64,000 bases of DNA from Cordilura impudica (lineage: Eukaryota > Arthropoda > Insecta > Diptera > Scathophagidae), in the NCBI GenBank assembly GCA_963682025.1, contig OY821518.1:221760868-221824867 (forward strand). The letters are read 5' to 3'. Positions 35,300-46,577 of the stretch are shown one piece after another; position 1 is the stretch's first letter, and every line of letters begins with the position of its first letter. The notes beneath the pieces were generated by a model. That model did no database searches and was not told the DNA's origin. It saw only the letters and a list, made by a program, of their open reading frames with translations. The position numbers and the translations under genes were made by a program.

Positions 35300-36032
35300 A
35301 AAGGTGGAACTAGGCCTAGGGGTTACAAGGCAGCATGTCCAGCAACTGCTAAAGGACGAAATAGGTCTAAGTTTTGAAAGCAAAATTGCCAAACCACACT
35401 TAGCTCTGCGCCATAAAAATGCCCGTATTGCATTTGCTGATAAATACAAATTTTGGGAGCAGGAATTTCAAACCGTCATATTTAGTGACTAGAAAAAGTT
35501 TAATTTGGACGGCCCTGATGGTCACCACAAATATTGGAGATATCGAAGACACCCTCGCCAAACGTGCTACAAGCGCAACCACGGTGGTGGATCTCTCATA
35601 GTTTGGGCTGCATTGGGAGCACGAGAAAGTCTCAAATATGCTTCGTCTCCATTAAAATGAATGCAAAAATATATGTTGACTTGTTGGAGAACAATTTAAT
35701 AGACTTTGCCGCCGAACTATATGGAGACGTTCCAACAAGACAACGCTCCGATCCATGTGGCTCGCTTTACAAAAAACTTGTTTAATGCACACAAAATACC
35801 GGTATTGGAAGGGCCAGCCGTAAGTCCGGATCTGAACCCAATTGAAGACCTCTGGGGGATCCTTTCTTCTAAGATCTTTTCAAAGTCAAAGCAATACACG
35901 ACGCTTAAAGACTTTAAAGTAGCACAATTGGCAGAATGGGAGAAAATTGATATTGGCACTTTAAGAAACTTGGTGGGTTCTATGCCGCGTAGGCTACAAC
36001 AAGTTTTGGTACACAAGGGCAACACAATATAA
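35300..36032 (+). pseudogene. Tc1/mariner transposase, DD34E, with premature stops
   Basis: Reads QTVIFSD, then a TAG stop where a catalytic-neighbour Glu codon normally stands, KKFNLDGPDGHHKYW, then HGGGSLIVWAALG in another frame. The second Asp is in ETFQQDNAPIHVARF (35724-35768) and the Glu in PAVSPDLNPIEDLWG (35814-35858); 34 residues separate D and E. The C-terminus ends normally (MPRRLQQVLVHKGNTI, stop at 36030). The N-terminal part (VTRQHVQQLLKDE, 35322) resembles the end of the paired-type HTH domain. At least one stop and two frame changes. No clear terminal inverted repeats; a direct GCACATATAA(C/T)TATTT pair at 36094 and 36266 may be leftover terminal sequence. Neighbouring Penelope DNA ends close to the start, so the 5' end may be truncated. 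Confidence 0.88.
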
Positions 36033-36440
36033 TATTAATTATTTAAATATAATGTTAGATATATACAATAAATATTAATTTTGTTTTATGCACATATAAC
36101 TATTTTCTATGAAGTATTTTTGTTTACCTTTTTTTTCTGTTTTAAAAAATAAAATTCAGAATATTTTTTTTTATGATTTTGAAGCACACATTAATGCATA
36201 CTAAAATATAAAACAAATATGAAAAAATATTTTTTTTTACTTACCACCAAATCAATATAATACCTTGCACATATAATTATTTGTCAGATTGTATTTTTAG
36301 CTTCCATAACTTCAATTATTTGCATTTGTATTTGTATTTTTTTATTAAATTCGATTTTCCATTACAAGAAGACACAGTATCCTATAAATTACAGTAATGG
36401 AATCAGATAAGTTATTCGACATATTTAGCATTACTAACTC
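36033..36440. other. Probable 3' flank of the Tc1/mariner copy, otherwise nothing
   Basis: Contains the two GCACATATAA direct motifs 172 bp apart. No gene. Confidence 0.4.
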
Positions 36441-36443
36441 TTA

Positions 36444-36659
36444 GGGCCATTATTACAACTTGCCGTTAGTTAAAGGCAGGATTTTGTCGGACCGATAAAT
36501 GGCTTTACATTATAAAACCTTTATTTATTACTTTTTTATCCATTAAGTATTATTATTAATAGTAATAACAATAAAAAATTAAAGTTGTAATAATACAAAG
36601 CTATTTATCGGGCAGACAAAATCCTGGCTTTAACTAACGGCAAGTTGTAATAATGGCCC
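36444..36659. mobile_element. MITE, GGGCCATTATTACAACTTGC ends, TTA target duplication
   Basis: 216 bp. TIRs of about 60 bp include GGGCCATTATTACAACTTGC, then CGTTAGTTAAAG and AGGATTTTGTC. TTA at 36441-36443 and 36660-36662. This fits a PIF/Harbinger MITE. Almost the whole element is a hairpin. Confidence 0.88.
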
Positions 36660-36662
36660 TTA

Positions 36663-36949
36663 ATCTAGATTTAAAAATATAAAACAATTTGAAAACATTT
36701 TAAAAAACAATTACAATTAAAGGCATGTAAAGTATTGGTATAGTAATTTTCTAAAACCTATTGTGTTCTAGTATTTTGCAGAAACGAATAGATCAAATAT
36801 GAAGTTGACATTCGGAGGCATGGTCCCAGTGTTTAAATTAAATTATTCGATTTCCTCTGGAAGATATTGCGAACCTTAGTCGTTCGAAAAGATATTTTTG
36901 TGGTTTCTAGCAGTTTATTTATTTGAGTTAATTTTGACCTAAAGTTTAA
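36663..36949. other. Possible LINE 5' untranslated region
   Basis: No motif. It lies immediately upstream of the LINE frame and may contain its 5' end, but there is no ORF1. Confidence 0.35.
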
Positions 36950-39330
36950 ATGTTAATAAAAGATTTTTATTACATAATATGTATTTTCAGAATGTTTTTG
37001 AAAAATTTCAGTCATTTAATATGTTTTATTCTTGGCCCTTTTAAATATGCATGTGTTGTTTTTTTAAAAATCTTTTTTGTTTTTATGACAAATTGTTCAG
37101 GTAGTTCAATGTATAGTTCCAAATATGTTACTTCTGATATGGTTCGAATAATTTGTAAGCAGAAAACTGGTTTAAATATTTGTCACATAAATGCGAAAAG
37201 TCTAAACAATAAGATGGACGAGTTTTCCTTTATATTTGAAAATTCAGGCGTTGATGTTGTATGTGTATCTGAGACGTGGTTTGACCTGCTTATTCCTAAT
37301 ACTATTTTTGATTTGCAAGACTATAAATTATATCGCTGTGATAGGGTAACTCATGCAGGTGGTGTTGCTATTTATATTAGAAATGGAATAAATAGTAAAT
37401 TATATTGTAAATCCAAGCCAATGGAAAAGATTGAACATCTCTTTGTAGAAATTTCAGGACATGGAAACAAAATTATTGTGGGTTGTGTATACAGACCTCA
37501 CCACAATATTGATATGCAAAATTTTTCCAAAACTTTGGAGAATGCAACAGTAAAATTTAAAGATATAGTTATATGTGGCGATTTCAACTCAAATCTTCTA
37601 GTGGAAAATTCTTTAGTAAATAATATGGAAACAGTTAGACTTTATCCAACAAATACAATAGTTCCAACCCATTTTTCAGCTACAGCAAACACGCTATTGG
37701 ATATAATATTTGTTGGCGATAAAGGAAAAGTTTTACTCTATGATCAGATTTCAGCGTCCTGTTTTTCAAAGCACGACTTAATTTTTCTTACCTTTGATTT
37801 CCAGATCCAACTTATTATGAATGATGCCACATACTATGACTCTAAACATATGGATAATATTGTCAGAGGTTTTGATTTAGCAAATATTGATTGGAATTCA
37901 ATTTACTATATGCTATCTGCTGAAAGTCAGCTTAACTTCTTAGAAAACAAAATTGAACAAATTTTCAATAGGTCGGTTCCGTTGAAAGCTGTAAAAACTA
38001 GTTTTAAATTAAAACCATGGTTTAATGGTAATATTAAATCTGCAATTGCTTACAGAGATAGGGCTTATAGTCGTTGGAAACGTTTCAAAACTGATTCACT
38101 ACATGAAGAATATTGTAACGCACGCAGAGAAGTAAACCGAGCTATTAAGAGTGCTAAATCAACATACTATTCATCTGTCTTCAACTCTGCAATTGGTTCC
38201 AAAAAAACATGGAAAAATATACGTGACATTGGTATTGGAAAACCAAGGATAACAGATACAACGGAAATAGATGTTGAATTACTTAATGAAACTTTCACAC
38301 GACTGCCTACAGTATCTTTGAATAGTAATTTTTTTAATCAACCTATCACTGAGCAGAGTCAACTATTTAGTTTTAATTGTGTAACACAAGATGATGTATC
38401 AAGGAGTTGCCTAGCTGTTAAGTCAAATGCTGTAGGATTTGATAATATTCATCCAAAGTTTTTAAAAGCTATTCTTCCTGTGTTGTTACCATATATCACA
38501 TTCATATTCAACAATATCATAATTAAAAGTACTTTTCCTGCTAACTGGAAGTATGCTAAAATAATACCTACACCAAAATCCAGTAATGAGTACCGACCTA
38601 TTTCTATATTACCATTTCTATCAAAAGTATTTGAGAAGCTACTACATAAGCAAATGTACGATTACATAAATAGAAATGGCTTACTTACAAGCAGACAGTC
38701 AGGTTTTCGGCCTAAGCATAGTTGCGTAACTGCGCTTATTGATGTCACGGAGGAAATACGGAGTAATATTGATGCTGGTTTCATGTCATTTCTTGTTTTA
38801 TTAGATCACTCTAAGGCATTTGACATGGTTGATCATGGAATTCTATGTATGAAACTGCAAACTTTGTTTAAATTTTCTTTGTCGTCCACTCGATTAATTG
38901 CACCCTACTTATTGGATCGTAAACAGTCAGTCTTTGCTAATAAAAAAAATATCACGACCACTCCCAATATCGAAAGGTGTTCCTCAAGGATCAATCGTTG
39001 GTCCTCTACTTTTTACAATATACGTCAACGATTTACAAGAGCAACTAATGTACAGCAGTGTTCATATCTATGCTGATGATGTTCAATTATATATGTATAT
39101 GTAATAACAACAAAAAAACTGATGATTACTTAATTAAACTAAATGAGGATTTACACCGTGTTTTTATGTGGGCTTCATCCAATGGCCTTTGCTTGAATCT
39201 CAGCAAATCTAAGTGTCTGGTGATTAATCCAAAATCCAAGAAATCAACTTTTGAACCAGAAGTTATACTAAACAGTTAAGCAATTGAGATTGTAAGAACA
39301 ACAAAAAATCTTGGTATAATTTTTAATAAT
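36950..39330 (+). pseudogene. CR1/jockey-like LINE ORF2: APE endonuclease and reverse transcriptase, 3'-truncated
   Basis: A 708-residue frame (36950-39076) carries an apurinic-like endonuclease: NICHINAKSLNNKMDEF at about residues 76-92, SETW at 107-110, GGVAIYIRNGI near 138, CGDFN at 209-213, SKHDLIF at 273-279. The RT follows (EYRPISILPFLSKVFEKLL at 547; LLDHSKAFDMVDH at 617-629). A frameshift in an A-run near 38940 moves the frame to 38898-39104, holding GVPQGSIVGPLLFTIYVNDL and the YADD box (39069-39080). A second shift near 39100 leads to LNEDLHRVFMWASSNGLCLN. Homology stops at about 39330, before the RT thumb and 3' UTR, so the 3' end is missing. The hydrophobic first ~45 residues are probably not native; a later Met (about residue 47) is a likelier start. 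In the expected S-D-H endonuclease box the Asp is Lys (SKH), so activity is doubtful. Confidence 0.93.
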
Positions 39331-41599
39331 CTTATATATATTTACGCTGATCCCTGACTCACTGACTGACTGACTGATTCTGTAACGCTGAAATAATACA
39401 CATAGCACTCCCTACAAAGCTATGCGAAATACACAAACAAAATTTAATCTTTCTCATTTTATACAAACCCACACACAATTTTCTCTCTTCTATGTTACCA
39501 ACCAGTGCTGCTAATAAAATATTCTGAAAATCGACAATTTTGGAAACTAAATCGCCAAAATCGTAATTTTTAAAACAAGAAATTGTCAAGAAAATAAAAA
39601 TAAAACTACAAAATATTACAAAAGGAAACAATCAAATTTATTTATATCATTCATATTACGAATATTATTACAGCATTGGTTATTTCTAATGTATTAGCGG
39701 TGAAATTTCAACGAAAAAAATTTAACACACCAATCAACTAAATAATTTGATTGACATGTATCTATAGCTGATACATATAATATAGATTTAAAGTATCGCC
39801 GTAATTGAAACTCAAATCTTAAATACAGATGCTATTCAAGGTATTTCCGTTTTGAATCGATTTGACCCAGAATTAAATCTATACATACTATGTAATTTCC
39901 ATTTACACTGAACAAAAACTATCAATTTTCGATAAACAAGCCATTAATTGGTAACCCTTGAAATCGTAATTTTTATACTACTAATAATTTTAAATCTTCA
40001 ATCATCATTTTTTCAAATTTAACAAATCATTTTAACAAATTGAAAAATCGTCGAAATTACAATAAGTTGTCAAAATTGGCAAAATTGCAAAATCGTCGAA
40101 ATTACAATAAGTTCTCAAAATTGGCAAAATTGCAAAATCGTCGAAATTACGATAAGTTGTCAAAATTGGCAACACTTACTAAACTTATTCGTTTGTCTGT
40201 TTTGTTTTTCATCTCAAAATTGTTTTGTATTGTTAAGAGTACTTTCGCTCAGTTCATTGGTGGCCAGCACTTACCAAAGAGCATGCTTTTTTTGATAAAT
40301 ATTTGAGAAAAAAGAGATCTTCAATGTAGATTTTGTTGTTGTCCAACGTATGATTTCGTTTATAGCTCTGTATTGAAAAGCCTTTGAAAAATATTAAGTT
40401 TAAAATTTAAATTATTGTAACTTTGCATAATTAAATTCCATTGTAATTTTAGAAGAGAGGTGGGAAAATAATTTTTTTTTCACTCATAATATTAATTTTT
40501 GCATAATATGCTTTTAAAAAAATTTGGACAAACATAAATTACGTAAAAAGGTATATTTAAGATTTTAATTTGAATAATTTATTGAAATTATCATGGAAGA
40601 ATTAAAAGCGATTTTTTTTTTAAGTAAAACTAATACGCGCGCATTTTTTATTTTATCTTTTTTAGATTTATAGATAACTTTGAAAAAAATGTAATTCTCT
40701 TTTTTTTTCAGTTTACATGTATGATGAAATATGAAATATTTTTTCCTTTTTTGTGTACATTGGTGTATTGGTGTTTGCATTTCCTTAAGGGGTGGTAGGT
40801 TTTAAAACCTTTCTTTGCATATCTCTTCCTGAATGCACAACATGTCGAGAGTGTTGTGTCAAAATTTTAAGTAAATCAGAGCAAAACTTAAAAAGATACA
40901 GCGTTTCCAGCGACCGGCCTCATACGGTATATAGTATACAAATCAGTTTTTAAAAAACTTTAAACCGATTTTCTCGCAACTAAATATTCGAAGTCCGTGA
41001 ACATCTTCTTGACCGATTCTTTTGAAATTTTAGACACTATATCTACAAAAAATCATCAGGTAACCACGAAGTTTGTTTTTAATTCCATTTTCTCCTCATT
41101 TTTTTAGCAACAAATTCCCGAATTTGTATAGCAAAAATCGTTTTTCACTTCAAAATGCTGAAAAAAAAAATTGAAAAACTCTTCGTCACTACTTCAGGAA
41201 ACATGTCACCTTTTAAACGCATTACGATTTTTTTTTCACATGGTCCGGTAACGAGTTATGATGTTCACCGCAAAACAACAACGCCTCAGGATATTGGCTG
41301 TCACGGACTTATTTATTAAAATTTTTAGTTGAAAATTTTTTCAAAGATTCTTTAAATGTTATGCTATAACGTGAATTCATGTCTTCAAAAAAGAACTATG
41401 CAATTAATTATTATTATTAACTTTTAAAAATCGAAGTTTTTGGTTTGTATTTTTTACAACTGTTTTCCGATTTTTTTTTTTTTTTTTTAAAATTTTAAAA
41501 ACATTAAAATTAATTTTTTTTAAATATATAAAATATAGGAAAATTTTGAAATGGGAAAAAAAATTTGTTTGTTAAAGTCATAATAAACGGGCGCCTAGG
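39331..41599. other. Unassigned AT-rich DNA between LINE fragments
   Basis: Begins with (CTGA)n-like ACTGACTGACTGACTGATTC at 39361, and carries a 45-bp repeat (listed separately). At 40790 a GGGGTGGTAGG block opens a ~530-bp stretch of higher complexity (to 41330) that resembles element sequence, but I cannot name it. Confidence 0.45.
40046..40180 (+). repeat. Three tandem 45-bp units
   Basis: AATCGTCGAAATTACAATAAG recurs at 40046, 40091 and 40136 with a constant 45-bp spacing, then TTGTCAAAATTGGCAA. The frame stays open across the repeat because 45 is a multiple of 3. I read it as a minisatellite, not a protein repeat. Confidence 0.85.
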
Positions 41600-41830
41600 C
41601 GCCACAAATAAATAATTTTTATATTAAACTTTTTTATTATTATTTTATTTTGTTATATTTTTTATTATTTTTAATTGTTATTATACACAATGTTAAATTT
41701 CCTTACTACTATGTACCTAGTACTAATCCAGTACTTTAATTATAAGATTTTATGTCTTGTTGTATGGGAATTCGAAATAAATTAATAAATAAAATAAATA
41801 AAAAAATAAAAAAAATAAATAATTTATACC
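41600..41830 (+). mobile_element. 3' end of a CR1/jockey-like LINE (plus strand)
   Basis: Ends TAAGATTTTATGTCTTGTTG, ATGGGAATTCGAAATAAATT and an (AATAAA)n tail. The same 3' motif (AAGACT..AAGTCTTGT, then ATAAATAAA) closes the LINE at 51307-51721 and, on the minus strand, the copy at 43130. It could be the lost 3' end of 36950-39330, but the intervening RT sequence is absent. Confidence 0.7.
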
Positions 41831-41904
41831 ACTGTTTCGTCAATATTTATTGTTGACTTCATTAGAGTTTTTTTTTGTCCATTTTAATTAAAAAGAAAAA
41901 CATT

Positions 41905-42860
41905 AATTTATTACAATGGTGCTTTTGTCGTAATAATTTTATGTAGGAATGTAATATTATTGAATTTAAGGTAGATATAAAAAGACATGTGTAAAACATG
42001 GCACGGGAATTGGGATACATGATCAAGTTTTCTTAAACCAAAGATATAGCGAATAATGTTGCTGAAGGTTTCGTTTACTTTGCTGTTATATTTAGAGTTG
42101 CAACCTGTGAAAACCTCAGATGAATATAGCAAAGTTAGTAATAGAAATGTTTTATCAATCAGCAATCTTATGTTTGGTGGAGTAAAGTCCTTAACATATT
42201 ATAAATTTTGCCACAGTATTGACTAACATGATCTGACCAGGTTAGGTACCACTAAAGATAACACCGAGATTTTTTACAGAACCCACGATGTCAATTTTAG
42301 AGCCTCTGAGGAAGTCATTTATCTCCTTCTCGAAATGCATCATTTACTTCTTTATACTAATACTATTTGATTTATTTGGATTAAGTCGTAGACCATTTGC
42401 TGTATCCCAATTAAGAATTTGTTTGAGATCGTGATTTAATTCCTTGGAAACACTTATATAATATCAACGTACATCTGAATTTTAGAGAACTTGATTTGTT
42501 GTGAAAGAGCATTGGCATATATAGAATATAGTAGTGGCCCAAGTACTGAGCCATGTGGTACCCGTTTTATAACTTCCAGGGTATTAGAGATAGAACTACC
42601 CTAACCAACATATTGGGATCTTTTTGTGAGGTATGACGACATTGGTCTAATTGCTATCGCTGTAAAGCAAAAAACTTTGTCAGTTTTGGCATAAAATTGA
42701 GTGATGTATTGTATCAGTTGCTTTTGAGTGGCCTATTAAACCAAAAGCGATATTTTTCCATCATCCATGTTGCTTCTTATCTCCTCAACTACATCAGATA
42801 AAGCTGTTATACACCAAAGTTGGGGTCAGAAACCGAACTGACGCTCTGTAAGTAAGTTGT
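41905..42860 (-). pseudogene. CR1/jockey-like LINE, RT segment, decayed
   Basis: Minus strand, same family as the LINE at 36950. DVVEEIRSNMDDGK near 42790 matches its DVTEEIRSNIDAG. VPHGSVLGPLLYSIYANALS is at about 42540. The active-site box reads MYVDII where YADD is expected. Then ILNWDTANGLRLNPNKSN near 42400, and the clean C-terminal stretch 42165-41911 with LLTLLYSSEVFTGC and IIRYIFGLRKLDHVSQFP. Several stops and frame changes. Confidence 0.88.
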
Positions 42861-42889
42861 TGTTGTTTATTTATTTATTATTTATTTAG

Positions 42890-42924
<35 letters not shown>

Positions 42925-42929
42925 TTCAT

Positions 42930-43028
<99 letters not shown>

Positions 43029-43029
43029 C

Positions 43030-43064
<35 letters not shown>

Positions 43065-43085
43065 CTTATTTATTTATTTATTTAC

Positions 43086-43120
<35 letters not shown>

Positions 43121-43130
43121 TTATTTAATT
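42860..43130. repeat. (TTTA)n microsatellite, ~260 bp
   Basis: Almost pure TTTA units with a few TTTAC variants. It lies exactly where the 3' tail of a minus-strand LINE would be (tail AAATAAAT on the minus strand). Confidence 0.95.
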
Positions 43131-43215
43131 TTTTTTATTTATTTTGAATTCCTATACAACAAGACTTATAGTCTTATGATTAGAGAAAAAGAGGAGTAAT
43201 AGTAATGAGCAAAAA
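43131..43215 (-). mobile_element. 3' UTR end of a minus-strand CR1/jockey-like LINE
   Basis: Minus strand reads AAGACTATAAGTCTTGTTGT, ATAGGAATTCAAAATAAATA and then the TTTA/AAAT tract, matching the plus-strand 3' end at 41750-41830. Coding sequence upstream (higher coordinates) is not recognisable. Confidence 0.75.
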
Positions 43216-44419
43216 CATTTACAAGTAAAATTTAAAATTTTGATCACTATATAAAAAAATAATAAAATAGGTTTAATTGAAATCAAGATTGAATTATAGT
43301 TATACAACAATTAAAAATGGGTGGAAATTAAATCAACAAAACAAATATTAAATTAATTAAATTAAAACTAAATAGTTAAACACTTCTTTTGTGTAAAAGA
43401 TGCTCGAAAACTTTTGAAAGATATGGAAGAATTGCAATCTGGCGTCATTCATTGCCCTTTTAGGCATTGATATAATTTGGCATGTTTTCATTGCAACGGA
43501 AATATGCTAGTAGTAATTACGGAGTTAAAAAAGTACATTATAAAACGGACAATTTTTGGTAATATCATTGTTCGATTTAATTTCGTTGAAACTTTCAACT
43601 ACATCACTTATGCCGTTTTCTTTTTTGACAAAAAATGTTGCATTTTATTTGCAATTTTTTCGAAAAGTGAATTTTTTTATATATTCTAAATTAAAAACAA
43701 CCTTATTTTATATATCAATCGAAAGGTCTGAAAGTCGAGCACTCGTAAATCGCAAAAAATTGTAGCCATTGACTTCTTTCAGGTCATAGTGTGAGAATAT
43801 TTCCACATTGTTCCTCTTTTTTGAATATTTTCATCCCATTACTGCAAAGAGGATAATAATGAAAAATTTTTGCATCTTCTGAACACAGCACTTTGAAACC
43901 ATTCGATTGATGTATAAAATTAGGTTACTCTTAATTTAGAATATATAAAACATTACACTTTTCGAAAAAAGTGCAAATAAAATGCGACATTTTTTGTCAG
44001 AAAAGAAAACGGCATTAGTGTTACACAGTTATTTTAATTAGACCAGCTAAAATACAATTCAAGTTGAATAAGTAAATTTTACAACCATTATTGGTTATAA
44101 AAAAGCTCTTAAGAATAAAGCTTTTCAAAAAGGTGACCAGTTGAGCTTTATTACAAACTACGAAATTAATAACTTTTGTACTTCTATCTCTCTATGTTTT
44201 AATTGCAGAAGTAATATACATATATCATATCCACTTTGTATTTGTCGAAAACTGCGTTATTTTGATTCAACTATTTCATTAATAACGAATCACATAACGC
44301 TCCAAGGATGGTGCTATCATAGTGGTCCAAATTTTAATATTCTAATGCGTTACATCTAGCAACTTAGGCGCCCGTTAAACACGAGTAGCACTTAAAATTT
44401 AATAATAATCTAATTTTCA
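43216..44419. other. Unassigned DNA
   Basis: Includes TTCGAAAAAAGTGCAAATAA (43962) and, in inverted form, a similar block near 43620-43670 (AAAAATGTTGCATTTTATTTG), so 43600-44010 may be a fold-back. AGGCGCCCGTTAAAC at 44366 is inverted relative to AAACGGGCGCCTAGG at 41586. Confidence 0.35.
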
Positions 44420-45345
44420 AAACTTTTTTCAATTTTTTCCGATTTTGCGTTTTTATAATATTGAGATTACTGCAATTTTGCCTATTTGCATTTTAAAAAT
44501 TTTGCGATTTTTCGTTTTTCGATTTTACTATTTTTCGATTTTACGTTTGTCCAATTTTTTGATTTAGCATTTTTGCAACCTTGTGTTACCGCTTTTGCGA
44601 TTTTTGTTTATTTGTGAGATTTTGCGAATTTGCAATTTAACGTTTTAGGCTTTAGCGACTTTGCGTTCTACCATTTTTATGATTTTATATTTTTGCCATT
44701 GTACGTTATTGGGTTTTTGCATTTTTACGAATTGAAAAGTGTTACGGTTTTGTGTGTTTACCATTTTGGTTTTTGCGTTTTTAAGATATTTATTTGCGAC
44801 TTTTTGCCAAAGTGTTTTTGTTTACGATTTAAGATATTTACGATCTTGCTGTGTAGCCTTTTTGCGATTGAGTGTTTTGGGGTTTTTGTGTTTTGAAAAG
44901 ACGAACAAAATGATATATGATACATTCGGCGCTATAGCTCTGGGAATAGTGTCCATAAAATTGGATTTCGGAATTTTGGCCTTTTCATTAACTTAAATTC
45001 AAATTCGGTTCCAACCACGATGAGTTGAACAACAAATTATATCAATAGATTATTTATGAGGAGACGAACAAAATGATATATGATACATGCGGCGCATTTT
45101 GCGTGCAGTTCTGCTATAGCTCTGGGAGCCCTGCTATAGCGCTGGGAATAGTATCCATATAATTGGATTTCGGAATTTTGGCCCTTTTCATTAACTTAAA
45201 TTCAAATTCGGTACCAACCACGATAAGTCGAACAACAAATCATGTATCAATTTTGCGTTTTTATGATTTTGGGACTTTGCATTTTTGTAAATTCGCATTT
45301 TAGCGCTGTTACAACCTTACTATTTTGCGACTTTAAGAATTGGAA
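44420..45345. repeat. Cryptic simple sequence (TTTTGCGATTTT-type) with an internal direct duplication
   Basis: Irregular repeats of TTTTGCGA, TTTACGAT and TTTGCATT. Within it, the ~150-bp block GACGAACAAAATGATATATG... at 44901-45050 is repeated at 45063-45245 with a ~40-bp insertion containing a second CTGCTATAGC(T/G)CTGGGA. No credible coding frame. Confidence 0.75.
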
Positions 45346-45696
45346 ATTTTTTTTTTTAATTTTGCTTAAATTAAAAACAATCGAATTTCCGTATAATTTA
45401 AAAAAAATTTTTTCGTAATTCGTTACACATTTAGCGAATCAGCAAGTCAGTAATCAGTGAAATTGTGTAGAAAGTGCAGTGGCCTCCAGTCTGCTCCTAA
45501 CTTTTACTGCCACGCCTTCTCACTTTAAGAACATGCAAACATGCACAAAGTTTCAGAGCTATAAGCAATATATCACTTCAGATATTTTAATTTGTATGGA
45601 AGGTTTCAAGCCCAATGATCTCACTCCGTCCATTTTTGGCACAACTATTTCCAAAAAGTTTAAGACTTTCACTATCCTATTATTCCATATATATAG
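45346..45696. other. Unassigned DNA
   Basis: A 96-codon open stretch at 45479-45769 is not recognised and overlaps the MITE end. No other signal. Confidence 0.35.
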
Positions 45697-46097
45697 CACT
45701 TGTACCTCTAAAGAGAGTCAACTCAAAATTTACAAATATTCAGTAGAGGCAAAAAACGGTTTTTTTTAATATTTACTATAAAATTTAAAAACAGTTGTTT
45801 CATTGTAAAGAATTGCGAATAATAAGTATAGAATAGTAGTTGTTTTTGTTTTTTTTCACTGATCATCAAAAATAACAAGTTTTTTGGGTGCAACTCAAAA
45901 TGTGTCTTTTTAGTGGATTCTAAAGAAGTTACTCATATAACAGAAAGAGGGTTACAACTGTATTTTTTTTTTTGCGAAAGACTAGAAAAACAGATGTGAA
46001 ATTTTTACAGGGGTTAGATATGACCACTGTGTATCGTTTTTTTGCAAAAAGTGAAAATTGAAAAATTTTTAATTGACTCACTTTAGAGGTACAGATG
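45697..46097. mobile_element. MITE-like element, GTACCTCTAAAG inverted ends
   Basis: Left CACTTGTACCTCTAAAGAGA and right (reverse complement) CATCTGTACCTCTAAAGTGA, extending through GAGTCAA(C/T)T. About 400 bp, noncoding. No convincing target duplication. Confidence 0.6.
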
Positions 46098-46577
46098 CGA
46101 TATCATGACTTAAATTACTTTATTTAAACAGAGTGTGTACAAATTATTTATTTCAAGACTACTAAATTTATGCCAAACCACATGAGCTTAAAGTCATATG
46201 TTATGGTTTTATAGAGGTCTTTTTTCTACCAAATGCATAGAAGAGCCTGTAGTGTAATTGGAGAACATACGAGAATTATAAGAATGGGTAACTAAGCAAC
46301 CAATTTGTATTTATTGCTTACTTTTATACAAATGAACAAAAAATAAATAAAACAAACTTGTGGTTACTTTCAAGTAACCTGGGCAACTACCAAAAGCACA
46401 ACATATGAGCTCAACGGATAGGAACGGAGTTGGATAAATAACTAAAAGGGCCAAAGAATGACAACATCAGAAACGAACAGTTAACTGACTAGTGAGAAAG
46501 TTATGGTGGACTTAGACTGACTATACGATACCCTATATTTAAAAAATTATCCAAAAATAATCAGATGAACATAGCAA
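46098..46577. other. Unassigned DNA with a DINE palindrome-end relic
   Basis: At 46501-46534 GTGGACTTAGACTGACTATACGATACCCTATA is a decayed copy of the palindrome end of the DINE-like repeat. The rest is unassigned. Confidence 0.5.

Noticed and set aside
35717..36025. 102-codon minus-strand frame over the DD34E transposase
   Set aside because: Antisense to a clearly homologous plus-strand frame.
40040..40306. 88-residue protein with three 15-residue repeats
   Set aside because: The repeat is a 45-bp minisatellite; flanking residues are ordinary AT-rich translation and there is no homologue I recognise.
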